The notes under the pieces are model-generated. The model was not told the origin of the DNA and made no database searches. It saw only the letters and a list, made by a program, of their open reading frames with translations. A stretch of 64,000 nucleotides of DNA from Isochrysis galbana (taxonomy: Eukaryota > Haptophyta > Isochrysidales > Isochrysidaceae): positions 470,605 through 534,604 of the forward strand of contig CM030945.1 in the NCBI GenBank assembly GCA_018136815.1. The letters run 5' to 3'. This document shows, piece after piece, positions 51,831-62,230 of this stretch. Position 1 is the stretch's first letter. The number at the start of each line of letters is the position of its first letter. Position numbers and translations under genes: made by a program.

Positions 51831-54266
51831 TCATGGCCTCTCGACGAGGGTCCCATCATCGTGGAAGCGCTCAATCATTACATCATCGGTGTCATCTCTC
51901 GCGGTTTTGCTGTAGTGTGCCCTCCGCCCAACACCGACACCCCGGCGGACAATCCGCACAGCGGGCCGTGTACCCGTGATTCGTGGATGAGGGGATAGCC
52001 GTGCACCAGAGCTGCAGAGGAGACGAAGAGTGATGCCGCAGGCGCATCCTGCGATGATAAAGATCATACCAATGACAAAAACAAGTGTCAACTCAGGGCC
52101 GAATTGTGCGAACAATGACTCAAGTGACGTCAGTGTGGACACTGGGCTGCTCCCGGGCTCGAACCACGCATCTCTGTGTTGTTGACCTTGTTGTGCAAAA
52201 CTCATGGGCATGCTGCTGCGTTGATCGCCATCGCTTGTGCTCGACGTCAATCCCAAGGCTGCTACAAGCATGGCATTTCTGTCCCGGTCTGTGATGGACT
52301 GAATAGTTGAAGATGTGACTGTATGCTCAGGCGCAGCAATGATCACGTCTGGCACCCATGCCACTGAGGAATCGAATCCCATCAGCTCGGCTCCGGATTT
52401 TGCGTCAGAAGGGTTGAAAAGAGGTGGCAATGATGATGAAGGCGAAAAAGAGGGTTGATACGGCGACGGCGGCAATGCTCGAGCCAGCGGCAGAGCTGCT
52501 CTTGGCGGCGGTCTGGAAGGTAGCGTAAGGTTCTTGGGGGAATCCATATGCAAAGGAAAGACTGATGGAGTGAGCCGGGATGATGGAGGTGGTCGCGGTG
52601 GAGGTGTTAATGGCAGCCGATGCGGGGTTGGAGGCGGGGATGTGCGCGAGGGTGATGGCAAGGATAAGGACGACGGCGAGGGGGGGGGAGGTGGCGAGGG
52701 CGACTCGTGTGACGCGTCCTGAGTAGCGCTAGAGGTCCAGACGCTGGCATCGCAAAAGCCTCCTTTGATGAGCTCAAAACGTCCCGCCCCCTCTTCAGCC
52801 CCGAGATTGTCAGCACACGCCTCCCAGCCTTGCGCGCAGAAGACTTCGACAAGGCCCTTGTCTGGATATTTGAGCGCCAGTGGGAGGAGATCCTCGACTG
52901 TAAGTGAGTTGAAGGCTGAATGGAATACCCCTCCTTCACACAAATGCTTCCAATTTCCCTCTGCGGACCACTCGCGCAAGGGACCTTGGGAACAAATAGG
53001 CAATGCGAGCGTGATGGCACAATGTACGTTGCAATCGTCCTTCCAAAAGTAGTAGAAGAGCCCGTGGCCAGCTCCATGCGCGCAAGTGCCCCGATTCGTG
53101 CCCTCACTCTGCCAGCGCCAAGTCGGATCGCACGCATCATGGATGAAGGCGGCCACATCCCTCGTAGTATCACGTTCCCCAAGTAGAGCAACCGAGCGCC
53201 ACATGAATCCGTGCATAATCTCGCCATTCGTGACCCGATACCGAGCAAAACGCTCCATCGTAGCCCATAAGGTGGCGCGTTGCAACTGCGCCGGCCAAGC
53301 TGCGTCAGCCAACCACACCCCAAACGGATGCAGATCCCAACCCGGCCAACGATCCCAGTAGCCAACTGACCCGAGCTTTTCCTCATAATACTTGGACATG
53401 CGCTGATAGCGAGTTGTCGGATGACCAGGAATAACAGGGAGCCATTTAGACGGCACAGCATCGGGCACATTGTAGGGTGCGACACCGAATGCCTGCCGCA
53501 GCCTGTGGCACATGGCGCACGACATTGTGTACATTGGTCCCTTCTCGCCTTCAAAGATGGCTCCAGGTGTTCCGATGGCTTCGTTAACAGCACCGAGCTT
53601 ATCGTTGCCAGAGCAGTCACGTTCCGTTGGGCAGAGGTACCATTCATACCAGTTGCCGTCAGTCCATCCCATCGGCCAGGCCGAGGCGTACATGGCGCAC
53701 CAGAGAGCCGCCTGATACCCGTGCTTCCTGTACAAGCCGTCGACCGTGTTGTCAAGCTGTCGCCTCTGGAAGGCTGTCTTTGCTGTGACGGACTCGCAGT
53801 GGTCGGCCCACACCGGCACGGTGGCCGCGACAATATTGGCAGTCTGGTGGATGCACTCCTCGATCGCGCTGGCCAGAGCCTCAGGCTCGGGTGTGGGAGC
53901 GCAGCAGTTAAAGTTGTTTGGCGCCCAGCGCGTCGGCTGCACACTCGGCTCGTACCCGTCCGCGCAGGCCGCGGGCTCTCCCTCGGCCATGTTGGCGCTG
54001 CAGTCGTGATTCACGTCTCGGCACTTGCTTCGGTCGCACTGGCTCGCCTCCGGCTCAAAAATCGCGGGCATACCTCCTCTGTGTGGGCCCGCCGGGCAGC
54101 GACTCCCGCCGCGCGGCGGCCCGCTGGCCCCCTTCTGGGGCTTTGGGGAGAAGTCCTGAACTCCGGGCCGCCCCCCTCCCCCGCTCCGGACCGGCGAAAA
54201 CAAAACACAGGACGGCCGATTGGGAAGGGGGGGGGGCGGATAACATGCGGCAACTGCGGCAACCAA
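51831..54266 (-). CDS. Large single-pass membrane protein with Cys-rich ectodomain and Pro-rich stalk
   Basis: An 811-residue uninterrupted frame. Residues 70-540 are rich in Cys, Trp and aromatic residues (QCDRSKCRDVNHDCSANMAE, WPMGWTDGNWYEWYLCPTER, TMSCAMCHRLRQAFGV). They include CAHGAGHGLFYYFWKDDC, a His-Gly-x-Gly-His-Gly motif between cysteines. Residues 545-610 are a Ser/Pro stalk (SPSPPPPPSPSSLSLPSPSR). Residues about 728-752 are the membrane helix (LTLVFVIGMIFIIAGCACGI), followed by a basic cytoplasmic tail. The topology suggests a surface or secretory-pathway protein. The family is not recognised. The first 65 residues (Pro/Gly/Arg-rich, no signal peptide) may be untranslated, with the true start in an upstream exon. 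Confidence 0.75.
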   Translation of the reverse strand: MVAAVAACYPPPPLPNRPSCVLFSPVRSGGGGRPGVQDFSPKPQKGASGPPRGGSRCPAGPHRGGMPAIFEPEASQCDRSKCRDVNHDCSANMAEGEPAACADGYEPSVQPTRWAPNNFNCCAPTPEPEALASAIEECIHQTANIVAATVPVWADHCESVTAKTAFQRRQLDNTVDGLYRKHGYQAALWCAMYASAWPMGWTDGNWYEWYLCPTERDCSGNDKLGAVNEAIGTPGAIFEGEKGPMYTMSCAMCHRLRQAFGVAPYNVPDAVPSKWLPVIPGHPTTRYQRMSKYYEEKLGSVGYWDRWPGWDLHPFGVWLADAAWPAQLQRATLWATMERFARYRVTNGEIMHGFMWRSVALLGERDTTRDVAAFIHDACDPTWRWQSEGTNRGTCAHGAGHGLFYYFWKDDCNVHCAITLALPICSQGPLREWSAEGNWKHLCEGGVFHSAFNSLTVEDLLPLALKYPDKGLVEVFCAQGWEACADNLGAEEGAGRFELIKGGFCDASVWTSSATQDASHESPSPPPPPSPSSLSLPSPSRTSPPPTPHRLPLTPPPRPPPSSRLTPSVFPLHMDSPKNLTLPSRPPPRAALPLARALPPSPYQPSFSPSSSLPPLFNPSDAKSGAELMGFDSSVAWVPDVIIAAPEHTVTSSTIQSITDRDRNAMLVAALGLTSSTSDGDQRSSMPMSFAQQGQQHRDAWFEPGSSPVSTLTSLESLFAQFGPELTLVFVIGMIFIIAGCACGITLRLLCSSGARLSPHPRITGTRPAVRIVRRGVGVGRRAHYSKTARDDTDDVMIERFHDDGTLVERP

Positions 54267-54439
54267 CCTCTTCTTCCTTTTCTGGCTGTGTTTTTCCTAA
54301 GAAAATGATCGCAGCTGCACCACAACCGTTCGTTGATTCGTTCGACCCACTTTCTCACTCTTTTATGTAAACAACCTTCTATTCTACAACGAAAACGGAG
54401 TTGGCTGCCCATTGTACTCCTGAGATCTTCCCCCTTTGT
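54267..54439. other. Upstream region of the membrane-protein gene
   Basis: A short spacer; a signal-peptide exon for the minus-strand gene could lie here but was not identified. Confidence 0.3.
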
Positions 54440-54800
54440 TGTATTCAGGCCTCCTGGCATGAATAATTCGGCATGGGTACGTGCCTTCGTCGTTATATAT
54501 CGTCTTCTATGTTCGTCTTGGTCACTCAAGGCGTGCAGATTCGGATTCTCCCTGGGCTCAAATCCTGGTCCGCCGATTTTCGTCTCGAAATTCGAAGATT
54601 TGAGTTTTATTTTTACCGTTACGGTTACGGTAATTGTCCACGCGTTTAAGGTAAGAAATGCAGGTAACAGAACTGGGCCCCCTCTCTGCGTTCCCTCCCC
54701 CCCCCTCTCTGCATTCCCTCCCTCCCCTTCTGCAGTTCCCCCCCCCCCCCCCTCCCTCTGCAGTTCTAACCCCTTCTGCAGTCTTCCCCCAGGTCTCTCG
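54440..54800 (+). repeat. Dispersed repeat, family B, with CT-rich 3' part
   Basis: The most complete copy: TGGTCACTCAAGGCGTGCAG, GGGCTCAAATCCTGG (B-box-like), TACCGTTACGGTTACGGTAA, TTTAAGGTAAGAAATGCAGG, then a CT-rich tract with CTGCAGTTC repeats. It matches 62005-62230 and 60940-61250 in reverse, and 7553-7795 directly. Confidence 0.65.
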
Positions 54801-55330
54801 CTAGTAATCACCCACTAGAGATTGACTCAATCTGTTCCTATGGACCCATCACCGCCCTCTGCACAGCCAAATTCGCCCTCGCCGCCGCGCGCGGACCCCG
54901 TTACCACTGCACCCGTGCCCAAGCCTTCCCAAGTATCAAGTATCTTCACCCGCTACCCAAGTCGATAGGCCGCCTACGGACGCGTGGGTTGCCAAGGATG
55001 GCATCAGGATGGAGTCTCAGGAGCCTTACCCGAATCCTGGGAGCAGTCCAACTCCACAAGTACAAACTTCAATCAAACCCGCGCCTTCGTTCGGCCGGAA
55101 TCAAGGAAAAAGTCTGCAAAAATTCTGCCGGGGATGACCTTGAAAGCCCTCTGTCTTCTCCGAACGACACATGTAGCATACTTTCTACGCATCTGAGGGC
55201 CGACAGAGAGTGAGAGCCGTACGGAGGGCAGGGTGCCCAGCGTATCGAGATATCCGCCAGAAACGGGCACGCGCACGGGACCAGCTGCTCGAGTCCCATG
55301 TCCCATGCGGCGAGGCCAGAATCAGCCTGA
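54801..55330. other. Flank of the LTR element
   Basis: A short plus frame at 54840 (MDPSPPSAQPNSPSPPR) and frames near 54984-55196 are unassigned. The last five bases (55326-55330, CCTGA) are the left target duplication of the retrotransposon. Confidence 0.4.
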
Positions 55331-56653
55331 TGTCGCATTCATCCTAGATGATGCGATTTCTAGGCTCTTATTTCCAGGTCCTTCGTCGTGCGGCCACACG
55401 GCGAAGCTCAGGCATACCTAGGTTGGTAGGGTTCGTCCCTAGCAATCTAGAATTCGAGTTCTCGTTTCGTTCCTTCTAGCCTGTTTGTCAGGTCTAGATT
55501 CCAGGTTTCCTCCTTTCGGGTAATCTTTACCTAAAGGAGCCAGGTCGCCTGTTGCTCGCTGCGCGCTTGTCTCAGGCTCTCAGGTTACCTTGTGAAGGCT
55601 TGTTTAGCTTCTTGCAAGGCTTGTTGTTTCTTGTTGGGTTCCGGTTCTTTCTTGGGACCTGCTGACTTTCGTTGTTGTCCAGGCCTGTTCTTCGTAGGTT
55701 CTGCTTGGCCTGGTTAGGGTTTCGTTGAATCCCCGCGTTCGGCGTTTGGCGTTGGCGTTCGGAAATTTCCTCTCACATTCCCTAGGTCCGCTACCCTTGG
55801 CTTGTAGGTCCTTGCTTCTTTCTTCTCGGTCAAGGTTTTGGCGAGCGAGTCGGTTGCTCTAGCCGCTCGAGATTTGAGGTTTAATTTGCCATCTCCCCTT
55901 GGAGACCGGTGTAGGTTCGCTTCCTAGGTGAGGGAATCTTTCCCCTTGATGCAAGTTACATGCAAGCCCTTGGCCCCTTTGGTGTTTCTTCCCCTTGGTT
56001 GCTACTCAGGGTTGTTCGTTAGAAGCGTCTAGAAGGTTCACGCTCAACGGCAAGATTTCCTCTGTCGTGAAGACATCTCGTTGCGATCTGTATCCAAAGT
56101 GATCGCCGTGGTCGCGCGACAGGACGCTCCCCTTCGGACTCTCCGCTACGTGGGAAGTTACAACGGAGACACGCTCCGGCCGTCGCTGTGGAGTCTCTCT
56201 CTCTCTCGCTCTCTCTCTCCGTCTCTCGCGATGTGTTTGAGTTATCGGTGATTTGGGGTCGCGGTTGCTTGATAATTTGCTTGGTTTGGGTGAATGATTC
56301 CGGTGTGTTCGTGGGTCGGTGTATCCTGTTGTTCTCAGCCTCGTTGTCCGTCGTTGTTCGCTGCGTCGCTGCACTCAAGCAGCCTAGGCTCCCTCCCTGA
56401 GGGAAGAGTTCTTTGTAGGTCTAACAATCTCTCAAAACCCAACACACTAGGGCCGCTAGGAGCGCCTCGCCGCCCCACAGCCCTTCGTTCGCCGTTCGTT
56501 CCCCGTCCAGACACCCAAATGGGGTTGCCCGACCCAGTCCAGAATTTCATTCATCCGACTCCCGGTGGGGAGGAGGGCCAAAGCGCCGCGCTAGCCGCCG
56601 GTGCTGCTCGCGACGGAGTGGCTCAGAGCCCTCCGGCTCCGCTCGACTCGACA
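55331..56653 (+). repeat. 5' LTR
   Basis: TG...CA-bounded, 1323 bp. It contains a CT microsatellite (56192-56225) and the ATG of the gag-like frame at 56519, so coding sequence starts within the LTR. Confidence 0.93.
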
Positions 56654-58513
56654 AGCACGAAATCGAAGCTTGCGTCCTCGGCCGCAGAGGAGGAACCCCT
56701 CAGGGAACCTTCTCTGCCCGCTGCAGCTTTTGCTCCCGTGGGATGTCCGAGTGATCCCACGGCTTCTGAGGCTACACCAATGGCACCCATCACCCCGGCT
56801 GCTATCTCCACGACTGGCTCCGATCAGCTCGTGGCGGATGGCGAGGATTTGTCCGCTTCCTTCGGCACCCACCGGGTGCAATCACAGCGGGCCATGGTGG
56901 AGCATGACCCTCTCCCGCATGAGGCCAACTTCAGCGTCGCTGAGTTGGCCAATGAGGTGGAGGAGGGTCCCCTCCCTCTGATTCAGTTTGACCCCCCTCC
57001 TCACCTTCGAGATGATGAGTCTGAGGTCGGTGAAGGGGAGGGGATCAGCTTCCGAAGCCCCGCTTACCGGGACTATGCCCCGCCGTCATCAAAAGGGGTC
57101 CTTGATCAAGAGATCACCCCGATCGAGACGGCCGCGGCGCGTCAGGATGCGGAAATGGCAAGGCTTCAGGCGGAGACCAACACCCTAAAAGGGGCTGTGG
57201 AGCGCCTACATTCATCCCTTGCCGCGGCAGAGGCGAGGGAGGGGCTTCTCCGGGATCAAGTTGAAGCAGGGTTCAAAGCCCTGACTCAGCTACTCCAAGC
57301 CCGCCAAGAGCCCGCTTCAAGTCCGTCCATGGATCGGACCGAGGCGGCTGCGGATTCTGCTAGGCCGGTTCAGAGGGAACCACCCATGGGCGAGCCTCCA
57401 GCTCTAGACCCAAAGGGCCACGCCTCTCCGGCTTCTAGGGTTCCACGGTCGGCGTAACCGACCTCCAAATCGGAACCCCGCCGCCAGGATCAGAGCCCTC
57501 ACCGGGGCCCGACCCCGGTGGTGCCGTTCCGCCACCCTCGCGACCCCTGCCTTGCGGTGGGGATGGATGAGCGAGAGGCAGTTGTAAGCGAGTGGAAAAA
57601 TCTCCTCGCCCTGCCCTCACGCGATCTGGCCGCCCTTTACCGCGACTCCGACGAGCATGAGCTCATCCATACCATTTTGAAGAGCAACCTCTCCCTGGCG
57701 GGCAACGTTTGGCATTGCCGAATTTTCATGGAGGAGGACCACTTGCTCAAATGGGTGCGTAGCCGCTTCTCAGCAGAGCAAACCCTTCACCATCAGGTCA
57801 GGATGGGCAAAGAGCTTTCGGAGCTCCGCTTCCCAAAGGCCCTCGCCTCCGATAACGTTCAAACCGCGGCGACAGCCTGGAACGAATTTCGGCTAACTCT
57901 CATCAAGCCGTTGGAGCGGGCACTAGCGCTCGGCTGCGATCATCGCGAAATATTTACCTCCCTCCTCGCGGCAGCCGGAGCCAATTCCAGCGGCAATTCT
58001 CGCATCTTCGCCTTCCTCCTCGATCTAGTGGAGGACCGGGCCCTCGCTCTCAATCCTGTCCTCGCTGCTGACGTCCTTCTTCGCAAATGCGACGGGACCT
58101 TCGCAAACGGGGCCGATGGTTTCGCGAAAGACTCGGCGTCGATGGAGTGGGACCGCATGAGGGAGCGCGAGGCCGGCGCTGATCTATGTGAGCTCAGCAA
58201 GAATTTGGTTCGCGCCTACATCCGCAAGCTTGGCGATTCCGCGGTTGACTCCACCAACGTGTGGGATCATCCAAACATGGCCCATGAGATCAACCAGAGG
58301 TTCGAGGAAATCATTCGGAACGATAAGGTTGATCCTCAGCGCGGCGTCGACAATGCTATTAAATTTGCGGAGGTGCTCGCGGAGACTCGTTTCCGCGTAG
58401 AGAACCACGAGCTAGGTCGGTCGGCGCTCTCGTGCGTCAACCTCTGCCAACGGTACCTCAGCCCTTACGAGCAGGCCCGGGTGAAGCGTCATCAATCCCG
58501 ACCACATCCGTAA
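56519..58513 (+). CDS. Gag-like polyprotein of the LTR element, one in-frame stop
   Basis: The frame starts in the LTR (MGLPDPVQNFIHPTPGGEEG) and continues through the LTR boundary. It has an acidic, low-complexity region, then a coiled-coil segment (AARQDAEMARLQAETNTLKG). It meets a TAA at 57455-57457 and continues in the same frame to 58513. The second part is helical and capsid-like (WKNLLALPSRDLAALYRDSD, ELIHTILKSNLSLAGNVWHC, RAYIRKLGDSAVDS). No CCHC knuckle is visible. The stop may be a readthrough point or a mutation. Gag would form the particle that packages element RNA. The assignment rests on position and structure, since the sequence is not a close match to a family I recognise. Confidence 0.65.
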
Positions 58514-58833
58514 CATCACCTGAGGCACTTAATACCGCGTCATAGAAGAAACCGCGGAGGATATCAATGATGATCCCACGATATACAATAGAAGGCAACC
58601 CGAATTAACACTAGCATAAAGGACGAATCACAGTCTCCAGCCCCCTTCTCTCCAACTCCCGGCCGAAGCAGCGCGCGCGGCCTCCCCGGAACCAGCTTCT
58701 CCGATAAAGAGGGAACTGGGAAAGGGGGAGGGGGTTGTCAGGGGTTAAGGTTGGGTAGTAGGGAGGTACACTAGCACACTGCCTCACGCCGCACGCGTAG
58801 CGGGGAATTTTAAGAAGATTTTTTTTTATCTCG
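58514..58833. other. Junction sequence replacing pol
   Basis: About 320 bases without coding potential, including an AAGGGGGAGGGGG stretch and a TAAGAAGATTTTTTTTT run just before the chromodomain. Confidence 0.5.
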
Positions 58834-59172
58834 AACCTCCGGCCGTATCATACTTTCGTTGATGAAGAGCCGCTGGCTGACGACGAGTACATCGTTGAGA
58901 AGTTGCTCGATCGTCGTAGCCATGGCGATTCTACCGAGTACCTCGTGAAGTGGCGTGGCTATTCTCTTCGAGAAGCCACCTGGGAGCCTCGTTCCGAGTT
59001 GCTCCGTCGTTGTTCTGATTTGCTTGATGACTATGATCGCTCCGTCGAAGAGACTTGTCCAGAAGATGTTGAGTCCCCGGAAGCAACTTCTTCGTCAGCC
59101 AGGGATACTCCTCTTCCTCTCGTTCTCGATGCGCCGTCTTCGCGCACTCGATCCAGGCTCCATCCTCGTTGA
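58834..59172 (+). pseudogene. Integrase C-terminal chromodomain fragment
   Basis: Reads NLRPYHTFVDEEPLADDEYI, then VEKLLDRRSHGDSTEYLVKW, RGYSLREATWEPRSEL. This has the chromodomain core (E-Y-x-V-E-K-L-L, YLVKWxGY, TWEP) as fused to chromoviral integrases, where it steers insertion to methylated-histone chromatin. No start codon, catalytic core or upstream partner is present. Confidence 0.88.
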
Positions 59173-59559
59173 TCCCATGTCTTGGGTAAGGGACCCGTCC
59201 CTCTAGGCTAGCCCCACGCCTCGGCTAGGGCTCCGAGTTCAAGTTTCCGTCCGAGCGAATCATGGAGGTGCTGAACGCGTGCTGCCTGCGCTCTACACCC
59301 GGCGCAACACCCGAGCAAAGCTCCTGTAAAAGGGAGAAGTGGGTGGGGCAGTGCGTACGAAAGAGGCCGCCGCGTTAAGCCGCCGATTTCGTGCTCGCTT
59401 TGGATCCAAAGGGTGTTCTTGTCTCCACGTTTCGCTCGCTATGTTTCGTTGCTTCTTGTTCCGATTCTGACCTCTGGTCAGCTCAGGTTCCAGGTTCCAG
59501 GTCTCTGTTTCCAGGTTCACCGCTCGACATCGGGAGACGTCTCGATCTTAGTCGGGGGG

Positions 59560-60882
59560 TGTCGCATTCATCCTAGATGATGCGATTTCTAGGCTCTTAT
59601 TTCCAGGTCCTTCGTCGTGCGGCCACACGGCGAAGCTCAGGCATACCTAGGTTGGTAGGGTTCGTCCCTAGCAATCTAGAATTCGAGTTCTCGTTTCGTT
59701 CCTTCTAGCCTGTTTGTCAGGTCTAGATTCCAGGTTTCCTCCTTTCGGGTAATCTTTACCTAAAGGAGCCAGGTCGCCTGTTGCTCGCTGCGCGCTTGTC
59801 TCAGGCTCTCAGGTTACCTTGTGAAGGCTTGTTTAGCTTCTTGCAAGGCTTGTTGTTTCTTGTTGGGTTCCGGTTCTTTCTTGGGACCTGCTGACTTTCG
59901 TTGTTGTCCAGGCCTGTTCTTCGTAGGTTCTGCTTGGCCTGGTTAGGGTTTCGTTGAATCCCCGCGTTCGGCGTTTGGCGTTGGCGTTCGGAAATTTCCT
60001 CTCACATTCCCTAGGTCCGCTACCCTTGGCTTGTAGGTCCTTGCTTCTTTCTTCTCGGTCAAGGTTTTGGCGAGCGAGTCGGTTGCTCTAGCCGCTCGAG
60101 ATTTGAGGTTTAATTTGCCATCTCCCCTTGGAGACCGGTGTAGGTTCGCTTCCTAGGTGAGGGAATCTTTCCCCTTGATGCAAGTTACATGCAAGCCCTT
60201 GGCCCCTTTGGTGTTTCTTCCCCTTGGTTGCTACTCAGGGTTGTTCGTTAGAAGCGTCTAGAAGGTTCACGCTCAACGGCAAGATTTCCTCTGTCGTGAA
60301 GACATCTCGTTGCGATCTGTATCCAAAGTGATCGCCGTGGTCGCGCGACAGGACGCTCCCCTTCGGACTCTCCGCTACGTGGGAAGTTACAACGGAGACA
60401 CGCTCCGGCCGTCGCTGTGGAGTCTCTCTCTCTCTCGCTCTCTCTCTCCGTCTCTCGCGATGTGTTTGAGTTATCGGTGATTTGGGGTCGCGGTTGCTTG
60501 ATAATTTGCTTGGTTTGGGTGAATGATTCCGGTGTGTTCGTGGGTCGGTGTATCCTGTTGTTCTCAGCCTCGTTGTCCGTCGTTGTTCGCTGCGTCGCTG
60601 CACTCAAGCAGCCTAGGCTCCCTCCCTGAGGGAAGAGTTCTTTGTAGGTCTAACAATCTCTCAAAACCCAACACACTAGGGCCGCTAGGAGCGCCTCGCC
60701 GCCCCACAGCCCTTCGTTCGCCGTTCGTTCCCCGTCCAGACACCCAAATGGGGTTGCCCGACCCAGTCCAGAATTTCATTCATCCGACTCCCGGTGGGGA
60801 GGAGGGCCAAAGCGCCGCGCTAGCCGCCGGTGCTGCTCGCGACGGAGTGGCTCAGAGCCCTCCGGCTCCGCTCGACTCGACA
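59560..60882 (+). repeat. 3' LTR
   Basis: Direct copy of 55331-56653 at an offset of 4229 bases. It ends CGACA before the right target copy CCTGA. Confidence 0.93.
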
Positions 60883-60887
60883 CCTGA

Positions 60888-61253
60888 AGTCCGAGACCGG
60901 CCGGGCCCGGGAAAATCAGGGAATGGAGAGAGGGGAGGGAGGAGAGCTGCGGAAGGGGGGGGGAACTGCGAAGGGGGGGAATCACAACACTGACCCAATC
61001 CTCCCTCACATTCACGTATTTTTCCCGGCTTGGCCCGGGAAAACAGGGAATGGAGAGAGGGGAGGGGGGAGGGGGGAGACTGCAGAGGGGGTGAGGACTG
61101 CAGAGGGGGGGGGAGCTGCAGAGGGGAGAAGAAACTGCAGAGGGGAGGGGAAATTGCAGAAGGGGAGGGAGGGAATGCAGAGAGGGGGGGGGGGGGAGGG
61201 AATGCAGAGAGGGGGCCCAGTTCTGTTACCTGCATTTCTTACCTTAAACGAGA
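60888..61253 (-). repeat. Family B 3' part (reverse), GA/poly-G rich
   Basis: Bases 61200-61250 are the reverse complement of 54640-54690 (GGGCCCAGTTCTGTTACCTG, CATTTCTTACCTTAAACG). Bases 60925-61200 are the matching purine-rich tract with CTGCAGAGGGG repeats. Confidence 0.6.
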
Positions 61254-61730
61254 CAACTAAGTTTATACTTGGTTGACCCATGGGGGGGCACGAGCCCCCC
61301 CCTCTCTCCACTCCTCCCCTGCCATGGGGGAGGAACCACCCATCCTCCTGGCACGCCTGATGGCTTGCCAGGAGGCCACTGCCCTACTGACCCACTCTCT
61401 TCCCCACAGGCTCGCCCCATTCGCCCATCCTGGCCCCTCGTGACCAGCCCATTGCTCCAACCCCCCCTCCCCCCCTGGTCGACAGGCAGACAGGTGCAGA
61501 TTGGGGGCCCCAGAGGCTCAGGAGCGCCAGCGAGGGAGAGGCAGGGGAGGCCAGGGCCCAGTCCCAGCCTCCTCTGCCCCCAGAGCTGGCCTCCAGGAGC
61601 CTCCAGGGGTCGCCAGGGGCAGCTGCAGGCCTGCCGCAGGCGCGCCATCGCGCGTGCCGCAGGAGAGGGGAGAGAGAGCGCGGAGAAGGGGGTGGGCGGA
61701 GCGAGAGCTCCGCTCACCGAAAAATAGGTA
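61254..61730 (+). repeat. Dispersed repeat, family E, with terminal hairpin
   Basis: Begins CAACTAAG-TTTATA-CTTGGTTG (8-bp stem with one G-T pair), then ACCCATGGGGGGGCACGAGC. It is homologous to 42780-43190 in reverse. Long frames on both strands are compositional. Confidence 0.7.
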
Positions 61731-62004
61731 AGTCCCGCACCTGTTTACAGGATAAGTCGGGGCTGAGACCGCCGCCCACTCGGAGACACAGGAGGAAGGG
61801 GGGGAATGATCACCGGGGGGGGGCGCGGGCCACCGGACCATATTTAAGCCCTTCACCCCTATCCCCCTAGTAGTGCACGGGGGGAGTCGCCTTATGGCGG
61901 GGGGAGAAGGGACGGGGAAGTGGGGGTGTAGAAAGTTTCCTACGTGAGTAGAAAGTAGAGGGTCCACGGCCGCGTGTGCGGTGAGACTATTAAAAGGTTT
62001 ATTT
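61731..62004. other. Repeat-derived spacer
   Basis: Contains a short segment (61918-61985) shared with 1909-1975, and a TATTTAAG at 61841. No gene. Confidence 0.35.
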
Positions 62005-62230
62005 ATTCTTACCTTAAACGCGTGGACAATTACCGTAACCGTAACGGTAAAAATAAAACTCAAATCTTCGAATTTCGAGACGAAAATCGGCGGACCAGGA
62101 TTTGAGCCCAGGGAGAATCCGATCTGCACGCCTTGAGTGACCAAGACGAACATAGAAGACGATATATAACGACGAAGGTACGTACCCATGCCCATGCCGA
62201 AATATTCATGCCAGGAGGCCTGAATACAAC
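62005..62230 (-). repeat. Dispersed repeat, family B (reverse copy)
   Basis: Reverse complement of 54440-54660, from TTACCTTAAACGCGTGG to GCCAGGAGGCCTGAATACAA. Very high similarity by eye. Confidence 0.75.

Larger units (their letters stand above)
55331..60882 (+). mobile_element. Chromovirus-like LTR retrotransposon, pol deleted, 5552 bp
   Basis: Two 1323-bp direct repeats (55331-56653, 59560-60882) begin TGTCG and end CGACA, and appear identical wherever compared. A 5-bp target duplication CCTGA flanks the element (55326-55330, 60883-60887). The internal 2.9 kb carries a gag-like frame and, after an abrupt change at about 58515, a chromodomain (58834-59172) like the C-terminus of chromoviral integrases. 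Protease, reverse transcriptase, RNase H and the integrase core are absent, so it is non-autonomous. A GGGGGG polypurine run directly precedes the 3' LTR. Identical LTRs indicate recent insertion, which must have used proteins supplied in trans. Confidence 0.93.

Noticed and set aside
52607-53944. 445-codon frame overlapping the large membrane-protein gene
   Set aside because: It is an alternate-frame shadow without domain features; the 811-residue frame has Cys/Trp patterning, a stalk and a membrane helix.
56006-56378. Minus-strand frames inside the LTRs (and duplicates at 60235-60607)
   Set aside because: They lie antisense in LTR sequence with Arg/Glu/Ser low complexity from a CT microsatellite; no independent support.
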